From the NCBI RefSeq assembly GCF_963855985.1, contig NC_087092.1:18104001-18168000 (forward strand): DNA of 64,000 nucleotides, given 5' to 3'. Both the position numbers and the translations under genes were made by a program. The notes below the pieces were generated by a model, which made no database searches, was not told the origin of the DNA, and saw only the letters and a program-made list of their open reading frames with translations. Shown in pieces: positions 1 to 11,066 of the stretch. Origin of the DNA: Ostrinia nubilalis (lineage: Eukaryota; Arthropoda; Insecta; Lepidoptera; Crambidae). Numbering within the stretch: the first letter of the stretch is position 1; each line of letters starts with the position of its first letter.

Positions 1-196
1 TAAAGTATACAACCGATTGCACTATGCAACAAATTTAAAAAAATAAAAATTCACTGGGTTCACAGTATGTAATTATGTTTCACCACCTTAATACTGTTTG
101 AAATATTGAAATAAAATTGTTGTATCACATCAAGTTTATTAGTGAAACGCATTTATTGATTTTATTTAAAATTGTACGAAATATGAACATAGATTG

Positions 197-592
197 TTAT
201 TCTACATTAAAAAAAAATTTGTTTTTTGAACGATTGGCTTTCCTCTTATGGTCAGTAGTTTCAGCATCCCTCTGCTCTAACGGCTCCAACAGTAATCTGC
301 AAGCATCGCTGGCTCCCATCTACCTTGGTAACGCTTCTCATACTCTGCTATTTCTTGATGAAATCTTTCTCCGTGTTCATCACTTATTGAACCCATGTTA
401 TCCGGAAAGAAACTTAAATGGGAGTGTAAGAAATGAATATTCAATGACATATTGCATCCTAGTTTGTGATACGCATCCAGCATCCTGTTAATTTTTTCAT
501 GAAAATCTGGTGATTTGTGATTGCCTTTTAGGAGTAAATTGACCACAAACGTAACAAAATAAGTCAGGATAATTAACACAAACACGCGGCAT
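197..592 (-). pseudogene. Broken multi-copy arthropod ORF (Cys-finger start plus C-terminal block)
   Basis: On the minus strand an ATG at 592 opens a short stretch with a CYVCG-type cysteine pair, then the frame shifts into a block containing LGCNMSL, IHFLHSHL, FFPDNMG, SDEHGERFHQ and LADYCW. This combination recalls, from memory and unchecked here, a multi-copy uncharacterised protein family of several hundred residues in insects and other arthropods, probably transposon-associated. Only the N-terminal finger and the C-terminal block remain, so the middle has been lost. A stop follows the CWSR residues near 277, after which a second frame shift gives a basic tail ending at a stop at 197-199. 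With two frame changes and an internal deletion it cannot encode the full protein. No neighbour suggests a host function. Confidence 0.5.
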
Positions 593-825
593 TTTGTAGA
601 TTTATGAGTAATCTAAATGTTCTGATGACTTTTGTACACATCAATGATAAAATTTTATAACTACCCTCAACCAAATGTTGCGGAACGTAAATAAAGTAAG
701 ATTTCTATTATTTATGTTTTGGGACGTGATACAAAGTTATGAATTTGTTTTTTGTTGTTTACTAAGTATACCTAATACGAATCATCACTCGGGGTATCAG
801 TGATTTTTTTGGTGTTGCATAGTGT

Positions 826-1133
826 TGCCTAAAATAGTGAAAGAAGCGGTATCACTCCATTCTTTCAAATTTCAATTAAAAAAGTGGTTGATCGAGCAGG
901 CGTTCTATAAAATTGACGAACTGTTTGGAATTTAATTATTATTGACACTGTTACCCACTATTTATTTTGACATTTAATTGACATTAATTCTATTTGTATT
1001 ATTAATTTATTTGGACATGATGTGTATTTATTTCTTATTAATACTGCAATTGTTTATTATTAATAAGAAAATATATTGATGACATGTAATGAACATTATG
1101 AATAAATTTCTTATTCTTATTCTTATTCTTAGA
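826..1133 (+). mobile_element. Non-LTR retrotransposon 3' end with (TTCTTA)n tail
   Basis: An open stretch from about 826 reads like the extreme C-terminus of a jockey/CR1-type reverse transcriptase (LPKIVKEA, then SFKFQLKKWL) and stops near 931. An AT-rich 3' untranslated region follows, ending in repeats of TTCTTA up to 1133. A tail of this kind also ends the repeat near 5822. Everything 5' of the last 35 codons or so is missing. No target-site duplication could be recognised. Confidence 0.45.
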
Positions 1134-3116
1134 TGTCAACACTATTATCACAGATTACTAATAAGTTACTTCAGTTAATAACAGACACACCACTTCCTAA
1201 CAAAACAACCAATAAATAGGTACTACGATTTATTTTCAAACTGTCAAGCGACGACGCGAGGAAAAATTAACTTAAATACCTAATTATGCTATCAAGAATT
1301 AACTTTTTCATTAGTCCGAATACTCTGAATACTACTAATAATAATCCATTGTCACTTGTTTAAAAGTAAATTAGCATTTTTCTTAGAACATTCTAGTTAC
1401 TACCTACTTACCTACATTGTACTAGCAAAACCGTGTCCCAATTAGGGAATTGGCAATAAAACACTGAACAGCGGAAAAAATAAAACTCCAGACTCAATTA
1501 CATACAACCTTAATTGAAAAATAAAAGCCGCTGTCTAAAATATACGGCTCCATTCTTTTTCGTTTTATTTGTAACCACAACCGACGAACATTACTTGCCA
1601 ACATGGCGGTATTATTAATTCGAATTCAATGGCACAAAGGGAGGCAATAAATACAAAAACGTTAATATTTGACAGACAAAGAAGTATTTTAAATGAGTTA
1701 CAAGATAAATAATGAATATGCCTTTTTAAATAATCGCCCTGCGCAATGTATTTCGACGATTGTTTGTGGAAATTATCGAAGAAATATTTATTAATGAATC
1801 GTTCCGCATTAATCCTTGGCCATAATAAATGTTGTCATGCAAAACAGCATTCGCCGGTGCGTTTCAATAGTGAAGGGTACGAATTAATGGAAATAAAACA
1901 TAGGCCTACCTTTTATTTGTAGATTTTAATTAAAATAAAATAGAAATTAAAGTTCAACGTTCAAACGACTCCCCTCTACAATAATATTTACTTTTAGTTA
2001 CTTGGAAATGAAAGTTGTTATTTTCTCCCAGTCTTAAGAACACAAGTTGTCAAAGGCTAGTCTTACACACAGAAAAATAAATTGGTGGACTTAGGCAATT
2101 TAATAAAAGTTTCATCCTGCATACAGTCTCCCTCTGAAGCACCATGACACCTGTTCTCTATGCTTGATAGTGTTAAAGGTCAATTTGATGACCAGTTTTT
2201 GCTAGGCTGTACACCGCCAACTAGCTCTTCAGTATTCATGGCGACTTTAGAGACGCCCCCCACTCCCCCCTTTTGACCGTTTGTTGGTAAATAACGTGGG
2301 GAAAATATAGTGCTATTTTCGTGAATGTCTTGACTTGTCCTTAATGTTTTGATGACTTTAGTGGGCGGCACGAGATACTGGGAAGTAAACAATTTGGTTG
2401 ACTTAGCTTTTTAGGTTATAGAAAAAGATTTAGATGCAATCAGGGTACAATACTACTCAGTAATTAGCTCGGTCTGATTGATCCATGTCAGAAGACGATA
2501 TCTCAAAGTTTCTAATGCCAACGAGAACTTTGACCACATTATTGTTAAAATTCAACACAATAGAAATAGTCGTAGGAGAGATACTTATTTTAATTACATA
2601 TTATCACTGTATTTTTATTATCAATTTTACATATTCTGCAAAATTCCTACAAGTTACTCATGAGCTTTGTTTTCAAAACATTCTTATCAACGCTCAGCGC
2701 ATTACGTGCCCCGCGTAAACTCGCGAATATATTATCAAAACAGCGGAGCTTCCGCAAACACCCGCGGAGGTAAGAGCTTAATACACTCAGCTCGATCGAA
2801 TCTTTTGAGGGTTTATTAATTCCATTTTCGAGAAATGTCTGCCTTTTATTCTTCTCCCTGGTCGCAATTGAAGGAATTCTTTACAGACCTTTTTTGTAGA
2901 AATGATGTCAGATTTGCGCGGCCGTGCTAAGATAATTTTTGGCAATTTATTGTTCTTTGTGAGGAAAAATGAACGAGCAGTTCAAATGATAAAAATGCAG
3001 GGCTACTTTTTCCTTGAGGGTTGTTGATTTATTATTTCTTTTGTGCAGTTTTCCCCTGTAATGCAATGTTAAGAGTTTACTGCAGTGCTATTATAAAATA
3101 ATTCTATTAATTAATT
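1134..3116. other. Gene-free AT-rich sequence
   Basis: No open frame with recognisable content, no long inverted repeat and no familiar transposon end was seen. Short ORFs here have no coding character. It is most simply intronic or intergenic DNA. Confidence 0.5.
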
Positions 3117-3278
3117 GCCTGCTGCTATCTTTCCCGAAGACTATTATAATCCGGGCCTTTTCAAGGCGAGAGTGAATAGACACTTACAGGGCAGATATGT
3201 ACCATCCTAGACTGCATCCCACTTAACATCAGGTGCGATTGTGGTCTAATACTTGCCTTGTTACGCATAAAAAAAAAT
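3117..3278 (+). mobile_element. LINE 3' tail (PAAVFP...[12 protein letters not shown] type)
   Basis: The last codons of a non-LTR reverse transcriptase ORF are readable (AAxFPEDYYNPGLFK-like, then ARVNRHLQG), followed by a short 3' region and an A-run ending at 3278. Related copies lie at 34638-34770 (+), 49571-49765 (-) and 62221-62416 (+). All four are severely 5'-truncated, as is usual for target-primed insertion. Confidence 0.6.
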
Positions 3279-4353
3279 TCAACAGCCAACAACATAGTCT
3301 TTACTTTCAAGTACGAGATTCTTGAAGCTGATGCAACTCACTGTATAAAAATTACTTACTTGAAAATGTTGACACAGAAACACAAATAAATGGTTCAACT
3401 CCAAGTTTCAAAAGATCATGATATAAATACATTTAATTAAGTACAATACAAACATCCAATTAATATAAACATGTTCCTTCCTTTGCAGAAAACACAACTT
3501 CCAGCTAACCAGGAAATACATTCTACCGGAAATCTATAGATTTATATTTGTATGTACACGTGAACCCTCTACATTGTTTACGCACACAAACCTCAATAAT
3601 TAATCAATGCTTCGGAGAAACGACATTTCGAAACTCCAAAATGGCGCCGAAGTCAGAGGGTTAAAAATGAGCGTCGATGTGTTCGCGAAATAAGTCGCCG
3701 CGTAATTGGAGATTTAATTAAAAACTTTCGTTAAGCTGTTTAACTTCCAACACATATGGTCTCTTCCAGGGTTTCCAAACCTTTGCATTGGGCCTCCCTG
3801 GATTCTGAATAATATTCATGCCCTTTCCTTTCTCTTGAAAAAAAAAATGGTAGAGTAGGGGAGACCGGGGATGGTTGCATATAGGGGTAGGTAGACTAAC
3901 CGCCAAAAACTCGCCAACGGTTTGAGTATTGCGTCATCCCAGCGCAGCCGCGCATCACTTTCCGCCCCCCGCTCATTCGTCGGTAGCGCCGCGTCGCCGG
4001 CACACGCCGTTTTCGAGTAGTGACCCGTGATTTGTTTTCATATCATGTAAGTAATATTTTCTTGTTGCATATTTTTTGATTTGGTACCTACACATTTTAT
4101 GTTAACCGTTTGCCTATTAGTCAGAGTGTTTTATGAGTCCATATTGATATTATTTCTTGTGTTATTTCTTTATTAGGTGGCAGTGTATAGGTTATCCATG
4201 CCATCGAAACTTAAAATGTCGTTTGGGGTTGGTAGACTAATTTCTTTCGGGGCTGGTTGAACCAACCAACCCCAATAACATTTTGAGTTTAAAATATCTT
4301 TCAAATTATCTATTTATTCGATCCTTAATACATACATTCTTTTTATTGCTACA

Positions 4354-4476
4354 GCACGATGAGGATCTACATAAAAACGAACGACTGAACGATGAAGAAA
4401 TAAGACCCTTTCCTAAAGCGGCGCCACGTTTAGATAATAGAAGAAATACTTGGAAACGTAAAAGTACTATACTATA
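4354..4476 (+). pseudogene. C-terminal fragment of a Tigger-like DDE transposase
   Basis: About 40 codons after a plausible splice acceptor (polypyrimidine tract ending CTACAG at 4353) encode the basic, proline-containing tail typical of pogo/Tigger transposases (EIRPFPKAAP, then KRKSTIL). The frame runs into the MITE inserted at 4477. On the far side of that insertion the same frame meets a stop within three codons. A possible GTAAGT donor near 4048 could mark the end of an upstream non-coding exon. No DDE catalytic residues are present, so it is not an active enzyme. Confidence 0.45.
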
Positions 4477-4869
4477 CAGGGTGTCACAGAATGGGTGAAT
4501 CAAACTTCTAGGGGAAGTAGCTCTACTAATGTACTATGTCAAAAAAAAAAGAAAAAAAAAATTTTGAGTTCGGATTTTTTTTAAAGTAAAGTGCTCTCAA
4601 CTCGAAATCTAGTCATTATTTTCGACAGTTTGTTTACAGATAAACGAAGCGATCATGTACAATTAATATTAGTAAGAAAAAAGTACAAATAAACTCCAAA
4701 CGCAGCAATTATAGCCAAATACTTAGGCAAAGCTGATTTATTTTCATTTAAAAAAAAAAACAATTTTTGTGTCCTTATGCGCTTTATTTTTTTTTCATAT
4801 TATTTAGCGATAGTACATTAGTAGAGCTACCTCCCCTATCAGTTTGATTCACCCATCTGGGACACCCTG
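4477..4869. mobile_element. Tc1/mariner-type MITE nested in the pogo-like element
   Basis: Long terminal inverted repeats begin CAGGGTGTC and run for about 60 bp with few differences, including the shared GGGTGAATCAAACT block. Both ends abut TATA, giving a TA target duplication. The 393-bp interior is AT-rich with homopolymer A and T runs and no ORF, so it is a non-autonomous element moved by a transposase in trans. Confidence 0.75.
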
Positions 4870-5351
4870 TATACAAAGATTGATATGTGATTTAAAATGA
4901 GACTGAAGAAGATTTTAGTTAAAAAGTTTAAATACTAAGAGTTGATAGTTTTTTTAAAGACTTATTAAAGATGTCTGTACCTAATTATAATTGTTTTTGA
5001 ATAAAGAATTCAATTCAATTGAAAATAGTGTTTTATTACTTGACTCTTCTCATAATTTCTTGCTTATTGATACGTAGGTCTACTTACCCCGGGCATATAG
5101 TCAATCTACCCCGGAACAGGGGTAGATTGACTAAGAGTTGATGTTCTATAAAATGCATTTAAATATGATGATGATATTTAATAATGAACTATGTTTTGTT
5201 GTTTTTTATTAGTTTAATAGTTCTTCTATCCATTAATGCGATTTATTTGTCTGTATGGATGAAAACACAAAAAATATGTATGGTTTAGTAAAAAATTAGT
5301 CAACTATCCCCGGTCTCCCCTACGACTTACACTTGGTATTTTTTGTTTCAG

Positions 5352-5401
5352 TTCCTAAGGAAAATGCCTTCGAAGGATGCTCACAGACAACAGACAGACA
5401 T
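5352..5401 (+). CDS. Candidate host coding exon A (partial gene)
   Basis: A strong acceptor (T-rich tract ending TTTGTTTCAG at 5351) is followed by 50 bp with an open frame and then a consensus donor GTAAGT starting at 5402. The frame reads FLRKMPSKDAHRQQTD and ends in phase 2 (AT). The ATG at 5364-5366 may be the initiator, or internal if the gene starts upstream. Joined to exon B (41365-41440) the split codon becomes ATA and the frame stays open. The protein was not recognised. The pogo-like element ends only 31 bp upstream of the exon start, inside the presumed intron end. A 50-bp open frame can occur by chance; the support is the pair of splice sites and the phase match. Confidence 0.35.
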
Positions 5402-5559
5402 GTAAGTGATCTTATGATATATTTTTTTTCAAAAGTTATACCTACAATGCCTAATATAAAAAACACGTTTAGACACACACTTTAGCAATAAAATTGTCCT
5501 TTGCTGTACGTACGTAATTTCCTAATTTATTTTTTTATTTTTTTGTGTGTATTTTCTCA

Positions 5560-5822
5560 ACATGGCAAAATTTGATAGTGGCGCCCTCTTGTCAATGTCT
5601 TGTTTAATGTTTTGTTTTTTGTATTTAAAATGTTGGTTGGAGAGGCACCCGCTGAAAACCAGCGTCGGGGCACGCGTGCATGCACGCGTGGCTCGATTAA
5701 TGCTGAGCGGGCGCCTTTTTGGCACAAAATATGCGTGTACAGTTTTAAGTCCCTTTGTTCTGTTTTTCTGTTTTCTTTTGTGTCAAATAAAGTTTTTCTT
5801 ATTCTTCTTATTCTTATTCTTA
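5560..5822 (+). mobile_element. LINE 3' untranslated tail with TTCTTA repeats
   Basis: The block contains GCTGAAAACCAGCGTCGGGG, AGCGGGCGCC and TTTTGGCACAAA, ends with an AATAAAGTTTTT stretch and terminates in repeats of TTCTTATTCTTA. This layout is that of a common lepidopteran non-LTR retrotransposon 3' end. The left boundary is uncertain and no ORF belonging to it is intact. Confidence 0.5.
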
Positions 5823-5829
5823 CGTAGGC

Positions 5830-6493
5830 ACAGTCGCCGGACAACACAATATTGAACTGGATAGATCAAATCTGCAATGTATTTTTTGTTTGTTTTTGGT
5901 GTTTAAACTATCCGATATTGATTCGAAAGAACACGTTCCATATAGGGAAGTCCCATAGGCGAGTTAAGTTGCCTGGTTGGGAAATACTGGTCATTTGGTT
6001 GGATATTTTAATTAAAAACTGTACCTACTGTTTTGTTTGCCTTCTGTACAGAAAACTGTTGAAAGTGCTTCAAATTAGACCGCGACAATACTTTTTTAAA
6101 ATACTAAATTGATTTATAATATTGTAATATACGTACAATATGCCCGAAGTTTTTATAGGCGAACCCATAAAAAAGAAGTCAAATTGTTTTTCAATAACGT
6201 TTACGCGTGCGTGTAAAGACCTATTAATATTCGTTTTTCCTAAAACCAATAACATTTTATTTTAACATGCAAATACGACCTACGAGTATGTACTCGTAGG
6301 TACCTACACTTATGCGAAATACCATTTTCTGTTTTCATATGTTATAGGTATATATTTTTTGTTTATTTTTTGAATAGGGTTTAAATTCGTTCACATTTTG
6401 TTATTGGAAAAGCTCTTTTACGTAAAATAATTTGACGAGTGTCTTCATAGAAATAAGTTTTCTATATAATGTACCAACAGGCTGCCAATGTTA
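5830..6493. other. Gene-free AT-rich stretch
   Basis: Short overlapping ORFs occur on both strands but none shows domain-like content. No transposon termini were seen until the duplication at 6494. Confidence 0.4.
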
Positions 6494-6501
6494 CTGTAAC
6501 C

Positions 6502-7137
6502 TAGAGATGGGTTATACTAGGTAAATTTGATACTAGGTACACCTATTCCTAGTATTTATTAATACTCGATCCAAATACCTATTCCACCTAGTACGTAGTA
6601 ATTTAGCATACTTGACGCGACTAGTGCGGACTAATCCACGTAATATGACTTTAAAATAAATTTTTTTTTTGAAAAGATACAACCGTAGTATGAATAATGC
6701 AATTTGAAATTGAATAATAATTCCTCCCTTCATACTTCAACAGGCTTAGGACTGTCAACTTAAAAGTTGGCGTATTTAAAAGATATCAATTTCATAAAAA
6801 TATTTACATATTTTTTCTTATATGAATATGGTTTGACTACGTTTGTGTGCGTTTGCTTCGTCGCGCTCAAATTTGTTTGGTCAGACAGAGACAGAGTGAA
6901 TCTCTACGTTCGTACATACGCGTACATTAAGCTTAGCGAGAAATACTAGGTGCGCGTAATACACGACTACGGATTACGCAATAATAACCTCTATTACTTT
7001 GATGATAGGGTCGGAAATCGTGTAATTTATAAAATACTAGGTGGATCAAGTACATTTAAAAAATTGGAATAGGTGCCGCCTAGTACTGTAAAATACCTAG
7101 TGTGTGGATCTGTTCTAGTAAATACGTCTCATCTCTA
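6502..7137. mobile_element. hAT-type MITE with 8-bp target duplication
   Basis: The direct repeat CTGTAACC lies at 6494-6501 and 7138-7145. Between them the ends are inverted: TAGAGATGGG at the left, CTCATCTCTA at the right. An 8-bp duplication and TAGAGATG ends fit the hAT superfamily. Many copies of a TACTAGGT/ACCTAGTA motif cluster near both ends in opposite orientations, like transposase-binding subterminal repeats. The 636-bp interior has no transposase. Confidence 0.75.
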
Positions 7138-7145
7138 CTGTAACC

Positions 7146-8188
7146 GCTTGTTCCCAACGAGTAACACCCAAAAGAGTAACCCTGGTAAGTACTCGATGGG
7201 AAAGGTTGCTTAACCTTTAGAGCAATATTTCTGTTAGGATTTCGATTAATGTTTTATTTGTTTTAACTGAAATTATTTTCCCTCTGCGGTCGTACAACAC
7301 ACGAACGCGTACAAATGGATGCTGGTGGGTGGCGAGCAATTTACAACAATTAATATACGTTGCACGAAATGCACCCCGGAGACGAGCCGCCCGAGAATTA
7401 TATTGACACGTTTATTTATTGGCAAGTTTATTTATTGACACTAATGATGACTCAGTTGAGACACATTAAGAATTGCGCCACATACATTTCGATAGTTTAT
7501 TTTTTGTTATGCCTGACGGCTGAATTACGCGTGTAGGTAAACTGGGACTAATATAGACAGCTCCAAAAAGAGTAATTTTTACTGAAAGTTTTTCATGTAA
7601 TGACTAAAAAGCTTAAGTTAAAGTAAAAACAAAGAAGGGACTAGTTTGCCATTAATTTTCACTTGCCCTATAAATAACATAATAAATAAAATCTCGTCTT
7701 TAGGGCAGTTAATTTTGTGAGCCTAGATGGTATTTTCTTTTTATTACACCAGAAAGCCGAAAGTCCACAAATACCTAACTAAAATGAATTTATCGCTTAC
7801 AACCGTTTCGTAGGCAATAAATATCTTTATCACATTTTCGCGAATTTACTGTCCAATTAATCTTACCTAGGTGACCTTTATGTACGAGTAAGACCACTGA
7901 AGTGCAGCTATAAATCGACTATCGAAAGATCGATACAGTTAACAAATATTTCATCGATTTATCATCATTCATATGATTTTCTAACTTAACGAACGAATAC
8001 TTTAAATGGATTTGATTTATGCGAGCAAAATATTACTCCTACTATAAAACTGAAGTATCTATCCACCTGTAAAGGCATGTATTTTAATATTGTATTTGTA
8101 ACTACTCGACACTATATTATTGAGATTTCACGGATTTTGGACTTTTTCGGATTTGGATGATCTTTTATTGGTATAATAATATAATAAT
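7146..8188. other. Gene-free sequence
   Basis: AT-rich DNA without recognised coding or repeat structure. It ends in an AATAAT-rich stretch before the repeat that starts near 8189. Confidence 0.4.
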
Positions 8189-8880
8189 AATAGCCCCGCA
8201 GGGCAGCTTTGTGGCGAGCTGTTGGTGAGTAGCGACACCACGGGGCCAGTTGTTAATCCGAGTGCTCCCGAGAGTCGGTCAAGACCCTCGTCTTCGGCTT
8301 GCCGAAGTGGAATCCAAGAGGGTCTGCAGGACTTTCACCTCTGGCTTGCCTTAACCGGCCGGCCAGAGTGGAGTCGCTAGAGCTATATGCTCCAGGGGTG
8401 GAAGTGTTAAAGGGCATAACGCTTCGAGTAACCTCGGAGAAATCGCAGTACACCTCTCTACACCCCTGAGCTGGCAGACGCCAATGTTGCCCCTCAGTCC
8501 GGTCTATACGACTCATGACGCCAGGGGGGGCCCATTTAGTCGCTGGCTAGTCACCGCCTGCCATTTTTTCAGTCCGAGACTATGAACCAGGCAGGTGACC
8601 CGTACTCTCCATCCATAGCCCAGTAACCAGTCCCTCCATCCTTCATCCATAACCCTATTCCATTCACCAATAACTGCAATAGCTCCTGTGCACAGGCTGG
8701 GGATGGTCTCTAGCTACATCCCATGATAAATAGTCAGAGACTAGATGTGCACCACTTTCACTTTTGTCGATTATTTTGCGCTTAAAACGGCCTCTACCTG
8801 TTGGATCTGTATCCCCACGCAAGCTTTATTAAGGACCGGGCCAATTTTGACCCGTGAGCTCCAAAGCGTGCAAATAAGAA
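8189..8880 (+). repeat. GC-rich interspersed repeat, probably a LINE 3' region
   Basis: A block much richer in GC than its flanks starts GCCCCGCAGGGC and ends in an AATAATAATAAATAAATT tail. AATAAT-rich sequence on the left resembles the tail on the right, which fits retroposition. A minus-strand open frame at 8253-8516 and plus-strand open stretches exist, but no reverse transcriptase motif was seen. The assignment rests on layout, base composition and the A/T-rich tail. Confidence 0.35.
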
Positions 8881-8963
8881 TAATAATAAATAAATTTATT
8901 CAATTAAACATTTGGATCTAACAAGGGGTGAACCCTGATACCGAAACTAGTAAAAAATACTGT

Positions 8964-9462
8964 ATTTTCAACCGACTTCAAAAAAGGAGGAGGTTCTCAA
9001 TTCGACCCGTATGTTTTTTTTTTTTTTTTTTTTTTTCTATGTTTGTTACGCGATAACTCCGCCAATTATGAACCGATTTGAACAAATCTTTTTTCGGCGT
9101 ATAGGTAATACCTCAAGGGTGGTCCCATTTAAATTTAATAATAAAAAAAACAACCCCCAAGGGTGGAAAATTGGGGATGAACTTTTTTATACGCAATATC
9201 TCCGCCGATTATAAACCAATTTGAACGATTATTTTTTTGTTGAATAGGTATTATCAAAAGGGTGGTTTCATGCGAATTTGAAGAAAATATTTCACCCCCA
9301 AGGGTGGAAAATTGGGGATGAACTTTTTTATACGCAATATCTCCGCCGATTATGAACCAATTTTTTTTGGTCTCAGTGTACTGCCTACCTTCAGTGGTAA
9401 CATCAAGGTAATAATTAGTTAACTAAAAAGCAAGAAATAAGTAAAATTTTATAAAAAAAAAA
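8964..9462 (+). repeat. Interspersed repeat starting ACCGACTTCAAAAAAGGAGG (copy A)
   Basis: Starts with CAACCGACTTCAAAAAAGG, followed by GGAGGTTCTCAATTCG, a long T run and two tandem copies of a roughly 140-bp unit containing CCCAAGGGTGGAAAATTGGG and ATCTCCGCCGATTAT. Copy B at 28454-28870 is very similar and has a clear opposite end (TTTGAAGTCGGTT), so the family has short terminal inverted repeats. In copy A the right part has diverged or been replaced. A short fragment of a related family lies near 59385. The superfamily is not settled. Confidence 0.55.
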
Positions 9463-9466
9463 TTAA

Positions 9467-9589
9467 ACCGACTCCAAAAAACCTACACTAAAACGTAGAA
9501 AAATAATTACTAATCACCTACTTATTTATTAGGACGAATTATTAATATTTATGTAGGTATACCATGATTGATACTTCTGGAGTCGGTGC
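9467..9589 (+). repeat. Left arm of a head-to-head inverted repeat
   Basis: This unit has its own inverted ends (ACCGACTCCA at 9467 and TGGAGTCGGT ending 9588). It is repeated in inverted orientation from 9619 onward, separated by a 29-bp spacer. The second copy is split at 9646 by the BEL/Pao element and resumes at 16901. Confidence 0.7.
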
Positions 9590-9646
9590 CAAGATTATGA
9601 AACATGTAAAGTTTGCCTGCACCGACTCCAAAAGTATCAATCATGG

Positions 9647-10142
9647 TGTTCCGTCATCGTAACTTTTCGTTTAATTTTCATAATAATCGCGGGTATCGAT
9701 GTCTCTGCATAAGTATCAATGTAGTGACAAAACGCAGTCAAACTAGGCTGCTTATGCGCTCCGTCCTTCGAGTTGGATTTTTATTGACAACTTGAGGGCA
9801 GTCACGCTTTGGAGGCCGCACCGGTCACATCGCCATCTTCTATTCGTAATCTAACGGGCCCGTCGACGCGTGTGCTAGTCACCCTCCCATGTGATCTCAA
9901 CTTACCTCATCATCTACACGCCCAAATGTGCTAGAAACCGAAGGAATTCCCAACTGCTGCTGCCCATACTCGAGGTGGAACTGTCAACGATCTGCTCAAG
10001 GTACGTGAGTGCATAGTATTTTGTCATTGCGTACTGCTCGTACAGAACATCGATCCCTTTTTTACCGGCAAGCCTTCTACGGTTTGATCCAGGTGTAGCA
10101 GGAAGCCACCAATCGCCTTTTAATCGTGGTGCGTTTGCTACA
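9647..10142 (+). repeat. 5' LTR of the BEL/Pao element
   Basis: 496 bp, starting TGTTCCGTCATCG and ending GTTTGCTACA, matched over its full length by the copy at 16405-16900. It is expected to carry the element's promoter and poly(A) signals, although no TATA box or AATAAA was picked out with confidence. Confidence 0.95.
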
Positions 10143-10149
10143 TCCTTTT

Positions 10150-10167
10150 TGGTGCCGAAACCCGGGA
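10150..10167 (+). promoter_or_regulatory. Primer-binding site for minus-strand synthesis
   Basis: TGGTGCCGAAACCCGGGA starts 7 nt after the 5' LTR and begins with TGG, the complement of a tRNA CCA end. The position and form fit a tRNA primer-binding site. The tRNA species was not identified. Confidence 0.75.
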
Positions 10168-11066
10168 CAGTTTCCACCTAGCACCTGTAAATTGTACTGT
10201 ATCGCGTTCCAAATATCGTGGTATTTCTGGTTAAAATACTCGGCAATTAGTAAAATCTATTCATTTCATTCATCGGTTATTGGTTGCAGAGTTAATCTAT
10301 TTAATCAGTATTTACTTAATCCAACATCGTGCGGTATCAGTGTTTACGGGTCACATCAGTAATATCCTATTTATCCGAATTCCTATCGTTAAACATCGTT
10401 AAGTATTGTCTTGAATTATTGTAGGATCAAATTAAGCAATCTTTCATCATTAATCGGTGCTTAATTTATTCATCGGCTTACAGTAATTCTATTTATAGAC
10501 ACTACATTCATCCACATTCATCTAGTACATTTGTTATAATCGTTTTATTTATCGTACAATATCTAAAACATATTGTAATATCGTTTAAATATCGAAACTA
10601 CATTCCTACATTTTTATTTTTACTTTCGGGTAGTTGTACTGTTCCGCGCCCACCGGTGATCTCTCGTACTTATCGCACCGATTCAGCGCCAAGCAACTAC
10701 GAACAACATTTTAAAAGTAAAATATTTTATTGTAGTTCAGTTCAAATTAACGTAAACAATTTTTATATTTCGTATTTTGAATACGCTAATTTGTAATAAT
10801 TACAGTCGTCATTTTGTATTTTGTAATCGTACCTATAACGTTTAGCGTAACGTATCATTTAAATATCAGCCACTTGTTATCATTATTGTGCGTAACCTGT
10901 GTGCGTGTGTGCATAATCAATTCAATTCGCAGCTGCATTCCGCATCGGCCGCCGCACGTTTTTTGTCTAGTCAAGCGTTAGGGTGGTAACACACTGAGTA
11001 AAATTAATATTCTTAATAATTTCATATTTCGTTTTACACTTTTACATTTAGTATTTATAAAGTAAA
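10168..11066 (+). other. Untranslated leader of the BEL/Pao element
   Basis: About 900 nt between the primer-binding site and the polyprotein ATG. Short ORFs are present without recognisable content. It probably carries packaging and translation signals, but none could be defined. Confidence 0.5.

Larger units (their letters stand above)
3858..5320 (+). mobile_element. Decayed pogo/Tigger-like DNA transposon, TA-flanked
   Basis: Terminal inverted repeats GGGGAGACCGGGGATGGTTG (3858) and its near-complement ending at 5320 are flanked by TA at 3856-3857 and 5321-5322, the Tc1/mariner-pogo target. Subterminal copies of a GGGGTAGATTGACTAA-like motif occur near both ends in both orientations. Inside, a CTACAG acceptor at about 4353 precedes a short coding stretch (DLHKNERLNDEEIRPFPKAA) that resembles the C-terminal tail of Tigger/pogo DDE transposases. 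The catalytic core is absent, so this is a non-autonomous internal-deletion derivative. A poly(A) signal lies near 5000. A separate MITE interrupts the coding remnant at 4477-4869. Confidence 0.65.

Noticed and set aside
8253..8516. 87-codon minus-strand ORF in the GC-rich repeat
   Set aside because: No recognisable domain; GC-rich repeats often stay open by chance, so it is described only as part of the repeat.
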